Source of the DNA: Diplonema japonicum | Lineage: Eukaryota > Euglenozoa > Diplonemea > Diplonemida > Diplonemidae | DNA length: 64,000 nucleotides | Reading direction: 5' to 3' | Assembly (NCBI GenBank): GCA_964019335.1 | Contig: OZ025743.1 | Span: 186,001 to 250,000, forward strand | Part shown: positions 51,601 to 63,600 of the stretch, in pieces | Layout of the letters: every line of letters starts with the position of its first letter | Numbering within the stretch: position 1 is the first letter of the stretch | Translations under genes and position numbers: made by a program | Notes under the pieces: generated by a model | What the model was told of the DNA's origin: nothing | The model's database searches: none | Seen by the model: only the letters and a program-made list of their open reading frames with translations

Positions 51601-54600
51601 CACAGCGAGCTCTCTGCCTAGGACCTTCATGGACCACCCGTCTGCAACGATGTGGTGTATGTTGACGGACAGTACGTTCTGCACACCGAAGCTGATGACC
51701 TTCACGCGCAACAGGGGGCCCTTCGCGAGGTCGAACACATAGTCCGAATCCTTCGCAACGATCTCTTCAAGCTCCGCCTCTGTTTCTACTTCTGCGGTCA
51801 CGAACAGCGGTGGCAGTGTGTCGAGCACCATCTGCCTCCCGGTGCCCTCGTCGTCGCTCACGAACACAGTTCGCAGTACTTCGTGCCTTGCGACAAGTTC
51901 GAAGAATGCTCTCTTCAGCTTGCCCTGGTCCAGAATGCCCTCCCACTGCAACACGTTGTGAATGTTGTAAGCACTCCCTCCACCTTCCAGCCTGTCGATC
52001 ACCCACAGCCTTTGCTGGGAAAACGACAACGGGAACGTGTCCTGCCCGTCGAGCCTGTCCACGGTCAGCGGTGGTGCCATGTCCGTGTTGCCCTCGCTCA
52101 TGGACACCACACGAGCCATGCCACGTACGGTGGGCGCTTCAAAGAACTCCTTCAAAGAAACCTCAACGCGTATCTTGTCCCTCACCCTTCCCACCACAGC
52201 GACAGCAAGCAACGAGTGGCCTCCCAAGTCGAAGAAGTTGGCTGTCACGCTAACCTTCTGAGCTCCCAGTACTTCCATCCATATCCCTTGCACTGCTAAC
52301 TCAACAGCATCAGCAGCCTCTACATAGTCACCTTCAAGAGAGTTGTAAGACTCAGGTACAGGGAGCCTCTTCCTGTCGACCTTGTTCCCAACAGTCATGG
52401 GGAAGGCGTCCAGGGAGACGAAGGAGGAAGGAACCATGTAGAAAGGAAGCCTGTCAGAAAGGTAAGAGGTGAGACCTGTCGCCACCGAGTCAGAGGAGGG
52501 GTTCACGAGGTAGGCAACGATGCGCTTGTCACCGGGCACGTCCTCGCGAACAAGGCACAGCGCGTCGTCGAAGCCCCCGAACTGCTGCATCAAGGCCTCG
52601 ATCTCCCCGAGCTCGATCCTGAAGCCTCTGATCTTCACCTGGTGGTCGATCCTTCCGAGGTACTCGATAGTTCCTGTCTCACCCTGCCTCACCAAGTCCC
52701 CTGTCCTGTAGATCCTGTTCGAGGGGTCTAAGTCCTCAGAGGGGGACAGGAAGGGATTCGGGATGAACTTCTCCTTCGTGAGGTCGTCCCGGAAGAGGTA
52801 GCCAGTTGCAAGCTGCGCTCCCCCGACACACAGCTCCCCCGCCACCCCTTGCGGGACCAGCTGCATCTCCGACGACACCACGTAGCAGGTCACGTTCGAG
52901 CGAGGGACCCCAATCGGGGTGCTCGTCGCTCCCGCCGCGAGCTCCCAGGTCGTTGCGATCACGGTGTTCTCGCTGGGACCGTACGCATTCACCAGGCGTC
53001 GTCTCCTCCCCGCCTCCGCGTTCCGTCCCCACTTCTCCACCGTTCCCACAGAGCAAGCCTCCCCACCGGTCACAATCGTCTCCAGCTCCCCAAGACCTTC
53101 CGCAGGAAGAACTGCCAGAAGAGACGGTGGGAAGAGGAGAACGTTCACCCGCTCCCGACGGAGGAGCCTCTCCAACTCCACCCCGAGAAGCTCCTCCTTC
53201 TTCCCCATGCACAGGGTCGCCCCGCTCGTCAGCGTCGTGAACACCTCCCACACAGACGCATCGAAGCAGTAGGTGCTGAACTGCAGCATCCTCATCCCCT
53301 CCCTCGTCACCTCGTTCTCTTTGTTGTCCACACACAGGTTCACAAGCCCGCGATGGCTCAAGGCCACCCCCTTCGGCTTCCCTGTCGACCCAGAGGTGTA
53401 GATCACGTAGGCAGGGTCTTCCCCGCTCCTCAAACCCTCCACTTCTGCTGCTTCCACAGGTGTCACCACCACCCCTTCTGCACCAGAAAACACAGACTCC
53501 AAAACCAGCTTCCTTGCCTCTCCGGTCTCCACGCACTCCCTGCAGCGTTCAGAGACCACCACCAAGGGAACCTTGGAGTCCTCAACCATGTAGTCGAGCC
53601 TGTCCTTCGGGTATGTCGGGTCGAGGGGAAGGTAGGCTGCCCCCAGCCCCACGATCCCCAGAACCCCGACGATCATCAAGGGGGAGCGTTCCACGCAGAT
53701 GGCCACAAGGTCCCCCTTCCTCACCCCTGCCGAGGCGAGGCTGCGGGACATGCGTCCTGCCATCTTCCGAAGCCGCTCGTACGACAGGCTCTCTCCGTCG
53801 GAGAAGCGCAGTGCAAGAGCGTCGGGCTGCTCCGCACACTTCGCCCAGATCCACTCGTCGATCGTCTCGTACTTTGTTGTCGGCACTACCGTCGTTTGGT
53901 TCCACTCCTTCACGGCACAGTGCTTCTCCTCGTTGCTGAGGAAATCGTGAACCATTGCCTCAGGGTTTTCCGAGACGCATACCATGAGGTTGTGGTAGTG
54001 TGCGAAGAGCCTCCTGACGTCCTCCGCGTTGAAGAGGTCGGTGTTGTATTCCGCAGTGAAGGCAACACTACCGTCAGCAGACTCGACGGCACCGATGGAC
54101 ATGTCAAACTTTGCGATCGTGCCGTCTGTCTGGAAGGGTGCCATGGCGAGGCTGCCGAGCGAAGCGTCTGCAGCCGACGCAGACACGTTGGTCATGGCGA
54201 AGGCAAGCTGGAAAAGGGGGTTCCTGCTGAGGTCACGGTCCGTGTGGACCGCTTCCACGATCTTCTCGAAGGGCACATCAGGGTGTGCATAGGCGTCCAG
54301 ACAGGTTTTTCTGACTCTTCTGCAGATCTCGTTGAAGTCAGCACCCTCCAAATCAGTCCTCAACACCAACATGTTGACGAAGAACCCGATAAGGGGCTCG
54401 GTCTCCTTGCGCACCCTGTTTGCGATACCGGTGCCAACAACAATGTCCGTCTGCCCTGACCAATGTCTCACAAGGAGCTTGAAAGCAGCTAGAAGAGTCA
54501 TGAAGGTTGTGCAGCCTTGCTTCTTGCCGACTTCTGTGAGCTTGGTGACATGCACGGCGTCTAAGGTCATTGTCTCGAGGGACCCGCTGAAGGTCTGCGT

Positions 54601-57600
54601 TAGCGGTCGTGGCTTTGTGGGCATCTGCACGGTGGGAAGGCCGTCCAGTGTAGCTTTCCAAAAGGCAAGCTTCTCCTCTAGCACCGCTCCTGAGAGATGT
54701 GTTCTCTGCCAAACTGCAAAGTCAGCATATTGAACCCGCAGCTCGGACAACCCCGTGTGCGTGCCGTTGATTAGTGAAGTGTACATCAATGACAGGTCCT
54801 TCAGCAGGATGCTCAGCGACCACCCGTCGGAGACGATGTGGTGCATCACAAGGACTACAACGTGTTTGTAGACGCCCGTCTTCACAATGCTGGCACGGAA
54901 GAGCGGTCCTTCAGTTAGGTTGAAAGGCTTGTTGATCTCCGATGACACAAACTGCGACAGCTCACCTTCTGCATCCCAGCTCTCCTTGTGCGTCCAGTCG
55001 TGGTAGGCAACCTTGAGAGGTGCGGTGCTTGCGTCTTGTACCACTTGCATGGGCTTCCCACTTACCTCAGTGAACACTGTCCTCAAGGACTCGTGTCTCT
55101 CGTGTAAATTTTTGATTGCATCCACAAACTTGTCTTTGTCCAGCACCCCGTCCAGTGTCATCGCAGCAGGAATGTTGTAGGCTGTGTTTCCCTGCTCCAG
55201 TCTGTCCAGCACCCACAGCCTCTGCTGTGTGTACGAACAAACAACAGGCACCGACTTGTCAACAGCTTCGATCGGTGCCAACGTCAACTGCTTCGCGTCT
55301 TCCACGCACTTCGCAAACTCCATCAGCACAGAGCTTTCGAATATGTTCTGCAGCTCAATCTCCGCCCCCAAGCTGCTCTTCACCGCAGAGACAAGACGCA
55401 CCGCAGCTAGAGAATGGCCACCGATCTCGAAGAAGTCGTCCATTGCAGACACACTGCCTACGCCAAGGATCGTTCCCCACAACTGCGCTAGTACCTTCTC
55501 CGTCTTTGTTGTCGGCTCAACATATCCCTGCTGCTTGGCAGCATGGAGGTCCGGCTCCGGAAGCTTCTTCCTGTCGTACTTCCCAGTTGCACCTCTCGGG
55601 AAGTCTTGGAGGATGACAAAAGCATGGGGAACCATGTATCCCGGGAGGCTGGCGGAGAGGAAGGTGTGGAGGTCTTGGGAAGAGAGGGTCTCCCAGTGTT
55701 CCCCTGCGAGGATGTAGGCGACGAGCCTCTTGTCCCCAAGGGCGGTCTCCCTCGCGAGGCAGATGGAGTCGTGGACCTGAGGGTGCTCCGAGAGGCGCGC
55801 CTCGATCTCCCCGAGCTCCACGCGGTAGCCTCGGATCTTTACCTGTTGGTCCACCCTCCCCAGGAAGTCGATGTTCCCGTCCGGGAGGTACCTCCCCAGG
55901 TCCCCGCTCCTGTACATCCTGTCCCCTTCCCTCCCGGTGAAGCGGTTCGGGACGAACACCTTCGGGGTGAGGTCGTCACGCTTCCTGTAGCCGCGAGCCA
56001 CCTGCCTCCCCCCACACACGATCTCCCCGGCCACCCCGACAGGGAGCGGGTTCAGGTATTTGTCCACCACGTACAGCTGCAGGTTGCAGTTCGGACGACC
56101 AGCAGGTGCCCCCTTCCCGTACCCGTCGGCCCCGCCGCCGTCGTGCGGAACCACGAACCAAGACACCTCGCACGAGCACTCCGTAGGCCCATAGGCGTTG
56201 ATGAGCTTTCGGGTCGGGGTCGCCCACTTCTCCACGATCAGATTGATACACGGTTCCCCGGCGCTCACCAGCACCCGCAGGCGCGGGCACCCGACGCTCT
56301 CCATCGTCTTCAGCAGAGCAGGAGGGAACATCCCCGCATCCACCTCGTTCCGCTCCATGAACCCCACCAGGTTGTCCCCGAGGAGCTCCTCCTTCGCAGC
56401 CATCCACAGGGTCGCTCCTGTCATGAACGCCATCCCGAACTCCAAGATCGACGGGTCGAAGCTGTACGTGTAGAACTGAAGCATGTTGTCCCCGGGACGA
56501 AGCCCGTACTCCCTGTTCAGCGACACGCAGTTGTTGAGAGGGCCCTGTTGCATCACTTCCACACCCTTCGGCCGACCGGTCGACCCTGACGTGTAGATCA
56601 CCATGAACAGGTCTTTCAGAGACCTCCCCTCACGAGAGGGGTTCTCCCTCTTCCCGCTGCTCTTCTTCTTCTTCTTCTCACACTTCGTCTCGAAGAAGGC
56701 ATCAAGGAGAATCACCGTCTCCGCACCGTGTCCCTCGCACACCGTCTCCGCGAGGCGCGAGTCGCTCACCAAGAACTGCAGCCCAACATCTTCCATCTGG
56801 TAGACGAGCCTCTCCCGAGGGTAGCTCGGGTCCAGCGGGGTGTATGCCCCGCCAGCCTTGTGCACCGCCAGAAGAGCAACGGGGAGCCTCCAGCTTCGCT
56901 CCACGCACACCCCGACCACAGTGTCCCGCTGCACCCCGGCTTCAATCAGAGCGTGCGCCAGCTCGTTCGCCCGCCCGTTCACCTCGCTGTAGGTGAGGTG
57001 CTCTTCTTCGAACACCACGCACACCTGGTCCGGCATCTCCTCCACCCGCTCCTCGAACTGCGCGTACAGCGGCTTCGAAGGCAGCTCCAGCTCAGTGTCG
57101 TTCCACTCGTACAGAACCTGGTGGCGCTCAGCTGGGGTCAAGATGGTGACGCGGCTGATGGGTGTCTCAGGCGCAGCTGCGAGTTGATCCAAGCACATGG
57201 CGAAGTGCCCTAGCATGCGGTCGGCCGTGGAAGCGTCGAACAGATCGGTGTTGTGCTCCAAGAAGACCGTCATGCCATTCGCGTGCTCTTGGCAGATGAA
57301 AGAAAGGTCCCACTTGGCAACATTCCCCTCCGGCACCACCAAGGTGAGGTTGACACCCGGGATGGCCACCTCACGTTTCTCTTTCTGATGCATCATGAAC
57401 ATGACTTGGAAGAGAGGGTGCCTGCTTGCATCCCTTTCAGGCTTCAACGTCTCAACAAGCCTGTCAAAAGGTAAGTCTTGATTGGCGTAAGCATCGAGGC
57501 AGCTGCCCTTTACCCTGCGCACGAGCTCCACGAAGCTTGGTACATCGCTGACGTCAGTGCGCATGACTTGCATGTTTACGAACAGACCCAGCATCCTGCT

Positions 57601-60600
57601 AGCCTCTGCCTTGGTTCTATTTGTTATAGGCGTGCCTAGCACAATGTCGTCTTGACCAGAGTAGCAGTGCATCAGAACGTTCAGTGCACTGAGCATCGTG
57701 ATGTACGTACTCGCACCAGTCCTGATCGAGATCGCTTTCATCTTCTCGACAACACCAGCAGCCAGGTCAATAGATGCGTTTGCACCCACAAAGGTCTGCT
57801 TCGGGGGGCGCTGCCTGTCGGTTGGGATCTGGAGCGTTGGCAGGTCTGCGAGACGGTGCGCCCAGTATGCTTCTTGTTCTTGCATCTCTTCGGTGAGGCT
57901 TCGCTGCCAGACAGCGAAGTCCGCGTACTGCATCTGCGGAGCAGGCTCGAGAATTCCTTCTTTAGTGTAGAAATGCGTGTACAGGCTTTGAATGTCCGCG
58001 AAGAGAATGGGCACGGACTCACCGTCCGAGATGATGTGGTGCATTGTGAGGAACAGCGTTGCCTGCTTGTCAGAAACAACGACCAGCTTCACGCGGAACA
58101 TAAACTCAGCGCTCATGTCGAACGGCTGCCCTTGTTGCACAGAGATTTCGCGGAGAATGCTGTCCTTTTCCGTTTGTGGTTTGCCTCTCACATCGACCAC
58201 GTCAAGGGGTTTGAACGTCCATGGGTGCACAACTTGCACAGGGCCCTCCTCAGAATCATCCCTGAACATGGTGCGCAGCGGCTCGTGGCGCTTTGTCAGC
58301 TCGTTCAGAACCGTCTCGATGAGCTCGGGTTTCACCTCACCTTCAAGGCAAAGCTCCATGGGAGCGAGGTACGCACCCGAGTCGTCCTTGCTAATCCTGT
58401 CCAGCAGCCAAAGCCTTTGCTGCGCGAAGGACATTGCCATTTTCGTAGGCTCGCCTTCTTTTCTGAATTGTTTTACCATGACCTTCTCGCTTCTGCCCTC
58501 CAATGCGATCTTGTCCACTACACCAGCCACGCCTGCTACAGTCGGCTGCTCGAAGAACTCTTTCAAAGGAACCTCAACGCCGAACTGCTCCTTGATGCGC
58601 CCGGTGAGTCTCACTGCTAGTAGCGAGTGGCCTCCCAAGTCGAAGAAGTTGGCTTTGACGCTAACCTTCTCCGTGTTCAGCAGCTCCTTCCACAGTGTCT
58701 CCAACCCCCTCTCTGTTTCACTCGTAGGTGGCACGTATTCACCTTCAAGAGAGTTGTAAGACTCAGGTACAGGGAGCCTCTTCCTGTCGACCTTGTTCCC
58801 AACAGTCATGGGGAAGGCGTCCAGGGAGACGAAGGAGGAAGGAACCATGTAGAAAGGAAGCCTGTCAGAAAGGTAAGAGGTGAGACCTGTCGCCACCGAG
58901 TCAGAGGAGGGGTTCACGAGGTAGGCAACGATGCGCTTGTCACCGGGCACGTCCTCGCGAACAAGGCACAGCGCGTCGTCGAAGCCCCCGAACTGCTGCA
59001 TCAAGGCCTCGATCTCCCCGAGCTCGATCCTGAAGCCTCTGATCTTCACCTGGTGGTCGATCCTTCCGAGGTACTCGATAGTTCCTGTCTCACCCTGCCT
59101 CACCAAGTCCCCTGTCCTGTAGATCCTGTTCGAGGGGTCTAAGTCCTCAGAGGGGGACAGGAAGGGATTCGGGATGAACTTCTCCTTCGTGAGGTCGTCC
59201 CGGAAGAGGTAGCCAGTTGCAAGCTGCGCTCCCCCGACACACAGCTCCCCCGCCACCCCTTGCGGGACCAGCTGCATCTCCGACGACACCACGTAGCAGG
59301 TCACGTTCGAGCGAGGGACCCCAATCGGGGTGCTCGTCGCTCCCGCCGCGAGCTCCCAGGTCGTTGCGATCACGGTGTTCTCGCTGGGACCGTACGCATT
59401 CACCAGGCGTCGTCTCCTCCCCGCCTCCGCGTTCCGTCCCCACTTCTCCACCGTTCCCACAGAGCAAGCCTCCCCACCGGTCACAATCGTCTCCAGCTCC
59501 CCAAGACCTTCCGCAGGAAGAACTGCCAGAAGAGACGGTGGGAAGAGGAGAACGTTCACCCGCTCCCGACGGAGGAGCCTCTCCAACTCCACCCCGAGAA
59601 GCTCCTCCTTCTTCCCCATGCACAGGGTCGCCCCGCTCGTCAGCGTCGTGAACACCTCCCACACAGACGCATCGAAGCAGTAGGTGCTGAACTGCAGCAT
59701 CCTCATCCCCTCCCTCGTCACCTCGTTCTCTTTGTTGTCCACACACAGGTTCACAAGCCCGCGATGGCTCAAGGCCACCCCCTTCGGCTTCCCTGTCGAC
59801 CCAGAGGTGTAGATCACGTAGGCAGGGTCTTCCCCGCTCCTCAAACCCTCCACTTCTGCTGCTTCCACAGGTGTCACCACCACCCCTTCTGCACCAGAAA
59901 ACACAGACTCCAAAACCAGCTTCCTTGCCTCTCCGGTCTCCACGCACTCCCTGCAGCGTTCAGAGACCACCACCAAGGGAACCTTGGAGTCCTCAACCAT
60001 GTAGTCGAGCCTGTCCTTCGGGTATGTCGGGTCGAGGGGAAGGTAGGCTGCCCCCAGCCCCACGATCCCCAGAACCCCGACGATCATCAAGGGGGAGCGT
60101 TCCACGCAGATGGCCACAAGGTCCCCCTTCCTCACCCCTGCCGAGGCGAGGCTGCGGGACATGCGTCCTGCCATCTTCCGAAGCCGCTCGTACGACAGGC
60201 TCTCTCCGTCGGAGAAGCGCAGTGCAAGAGCGTCGGGCTGCTCCGCACACTTCGCCCAGATCCACTCGTCGATCGTCTCGTACTTTGTTGTCGGCACTAC
60301 CGTCGTTTGGTTCCACTCCTTCACGGCACGGTGTTCTTCCTCTTTGCTGAGGAAACTTAGAGTCGACAGGGGCTGCCTGGGGGAAACCGTGACATGTTTG
60401 ATCATAGCAAGCAGGTGCGCCATAAGCTGCGACACAAAGTCGTTGCTGAAAAGGGCGGTGTTGTAGTCAATGGTGAACTCGACGCCCCCCGCGTCCAGCT
60501 CAAGTGCAGCGAGTGACAGGTCAAACTTGGAGATCTTGTTCTCGATGTCTGTGCTGGAGAACTGCAGCCCGGGCAGCGTGATGGCCTCCATGGGGTTGTT

Positions 60601-63600
60601 CTGCATCGCGAAGGTGGTTTGGAAAACTGGGTTCCTGCTGAGGTCGCGCTCGGGCTGCAGCACCTCAACTACCTTGTCGAAGGGCACTTCTTGGTTCTGA
60701 TGCGCCAACACAGACTTCTCCTTGACGCTCTTCACTATGTCAGCAAAGGTGCACCCCACGGGGAACCCAGTCCTGTACACAAGGGTGTTCACAAACAGGC
60801 CAACAATGGGCTCGATCTCCGTTCTATTCCTCGACGCGATAGGAGTCCCCACCACGATATCGTCCTGGCCGCAATAGACATGGAGGAGGGTGCTGTACGC
60901 AGCCATCAGCGCCATAAACGGCGTGCATTTCGCCTCGGAAACGAATTTTTTGAGCTGCTCGTGATCTTCCTTCTCTAAGAGAACTGTGATGGAGCGGCCC
61001 TCGAAGGTTTGAACAGAAGGGCGGGGGTACGTTGTTGGGAGCTGAAGGACTGACGAACCTTGCAGCTCGGCGACCCAGTAGTTGAGCTGCTGGTCGATGT
61101 TGACGGCAGCTGTGTTACGCTGCCACCATGCGAAGTCCGCGTACTGGATAGGTAACGGGGGCAACGAGAGGGGTGCGCCTGTCATGACCGAACGGTAACA
61201 CTCACAGAGGTCAGACACAAGGACACCAAGAGACCACCCATCAGTGATGACGTGGTGGGTGTTGATCATCATCACGTGGCTGTCCGGTTCTGTTTTGATG
61301 ATGCAAGTTCTCCATAGAGGGCCTGTGTTTAGATTGAATTGCCACGCTGCCTCCTCAGCCATGATGTCAGCTGTCTTTCCAGCGTCGCCACTTGCATCAT
61401 GCGAAACCACCACCACGCTGCTCTCTAGCTCGCTAAACGCGAGACAAGGCTCTCCGCCGGCCTCGATGGTGATCCTCGCTGTGAAGATCTCGTGGCGTGA
61501 CGCGAGCATCACCAGAGCTTTCCTCAGCGTTGCCACATCAAATGCATCGCCCTTCACTGTCACTGCGATCGGCATGTTGTACGCACTGCTTGTTCCATCC
61601 AGCTGGTCGAGCACCCACATCCTCTCCTGCGCGTACGACACGGGCAGCACAATGCTACCGTCACGTGGCTGCACTTCGATCTGCACATCGTTGTGTGCAG
61701 TGCCGCAAGCAACACTTGCAGCGACATCTGCCATCACAGGCGACTCGAACAAGTCCTTCAACGCGTACTCGACCTTGAACTCCTTCCTAATCATCGATAC
61801 CAGTTTCACAGATGAAAGCGAGTGGCCACCCATATCGAAGAAGTCAGAGTCACGCGACACCCTCTCAACACCGAGCAGCGAGCACCAGAGTTCCGCAAGA
61901 CGTGTCTCGATGCTCCCCACAGGCTCGACGTACTCGCCGTTCTCATGTTCTGTTTGCGGCTTTGGCAGTGCCCTCCTGTCAGTCTTCCCTTGTGCAGTGA
62001 GGGGCCAAGCCTCGAGGTGGACGATGGCGGAAGGGACCATGTAGGCGGGGAGCTTGGAGTCGAGGAGTGTGTTGACAGAGGGAGCGGCGTCGGCGTCGGC
62101 CGTGTGCCCCCTCGCGATCACGTAGGCGACGATCCTCTTGTCCCCAGGGATGTCCTCCCTGACGAGACACAGAACGTCCGCTGTCTCTGGGTGCTGGCGA
62201 ATCACGTTTTCGATCTCCCCGAGCTCGATCCTGAACCCCCTGATCTTCACCTGGAAGTCCACCCGCCCGATGTACTCCACCGTCCCGTCCGCGAGCCACC
62301 GCCCCACGTCCCCGGTCTTGTACAGCCGCCCGCCCTTCCCGGCCGCTCCGAACGGGTCCGCCACGAACCTCTGCGCCGTCAGCCGCGGTTGGTTCTGGTA
62401 CCCCCGCGCCAGCTGGTACTTGCCCCCGACGTGCAGCTCCCCACACACCCCGAGGGGCACCGGTTCCATCGCCTCGTTCAACAGGTACATCGTGAAGTCC
62501 TTCAGCGGGGTTCCGATGTTGCTCTGGAAGGCCCGCGACATCACCTCCTCCGTGATCTCCTTGATCGTCACGTGAACAGTTGTCTCTGTGATCCCGTACA
62601 TGTTCACCAACCGGGGCTGCTTGTACCCGAACCTCTCGAACCACTCCTTCAGGTTAGCCAGTTCCAACTTCTCTCCCCCGAAGACCACGTACCTCACTTG
62701 TAGTTCTTTCTTCTTCTTCTTCTTCTCCTTCTTCCCCTCCTCCTCCTCCTGTCCTTCCCCGAGAGCGTAAGGAATGAGTTGGTAGAAAGCAGAGGGTGTC
62801 TGGTTCAACACCGTCACCCCCTCATCCACGAGGAGCTCGTAGAAGTCGGGTGGGGATCGAGACACCAAATACGGAACAACCACAAGCTTCCCCCCGTAGC
62901 AGAGGGCCCCGTACAGTTCCCAGACACTGAAGTCGAAGGCGGAGCTGTGAAACATCGTCCAGCAGTCCCGTTCTCCGAACCCGTAGAATTCCTCCGATGC
63001 CCGCAGCAGGTGCACCACGTTTCGGTGGCAGATGAAGATCCCCTTCGGCCTTCCTGTGGAACCGGAGGTGAAGATGATGTAGCACAGGTTCTTGCTTGTC
63101 GCCTCCCTCTTCTTTGGGGCAGCTTCCTCCATCACTCCGCTTCCGCTGTTCTCTCCCTCCCCGCCCTTCTCCATGTAGAAGAGCTCTCCCTTGAAGTCGA
63201 GCTCGGCGAGGGCGGCCTTGTGCTCCTCCCGCGTCACCACGTACATCATTTTGCAGTCCTCGATCATGTAGGCGAGGCGGTCCTGCGGGTAGGTCACGTC
63301 CAACGGGATGTACCCTCCCCCTGCCTTCAGGACTGCCATGATCCCCACCACCAGCTCAAGGGACCTCTCCACGTACACCCCTACCAGTACGTCGGGACCC
63401 ACCCCCGCTCTTTTCAGGTGGGCAGCCACACGAGACGCCGCAACGTCCAGCTCCTTGTACGTCAGGCGTTCTCCTCCGTACACCACAGCCGTCCGCTCCC
63501 CGTGCGCCGCAACGCACTTCTCGAACATCCCGTGAAGCGTCTCGTCGCACTCCACATCCTCCTGACGGTCGTTCCACTCCACCAGCATCTGGTGCTGCTC

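Noticed and set aside
52849-54459. A 536-codon plus-strand open frame, repeated at 59260-60360
   Set aside because: Antisense shadow of the NRPS A domains. It repeats because the A-domain cassette repeats.
42700-63500. Introns inside the NRPS frame at Lys-rich insertions (e.g. 62700-62750, 56655-56685)
   Set aside because: The insertions are mixed Lys/Glu/Ser codons, not pure runs with GT..AG ends, and the frame is intact on both sides.
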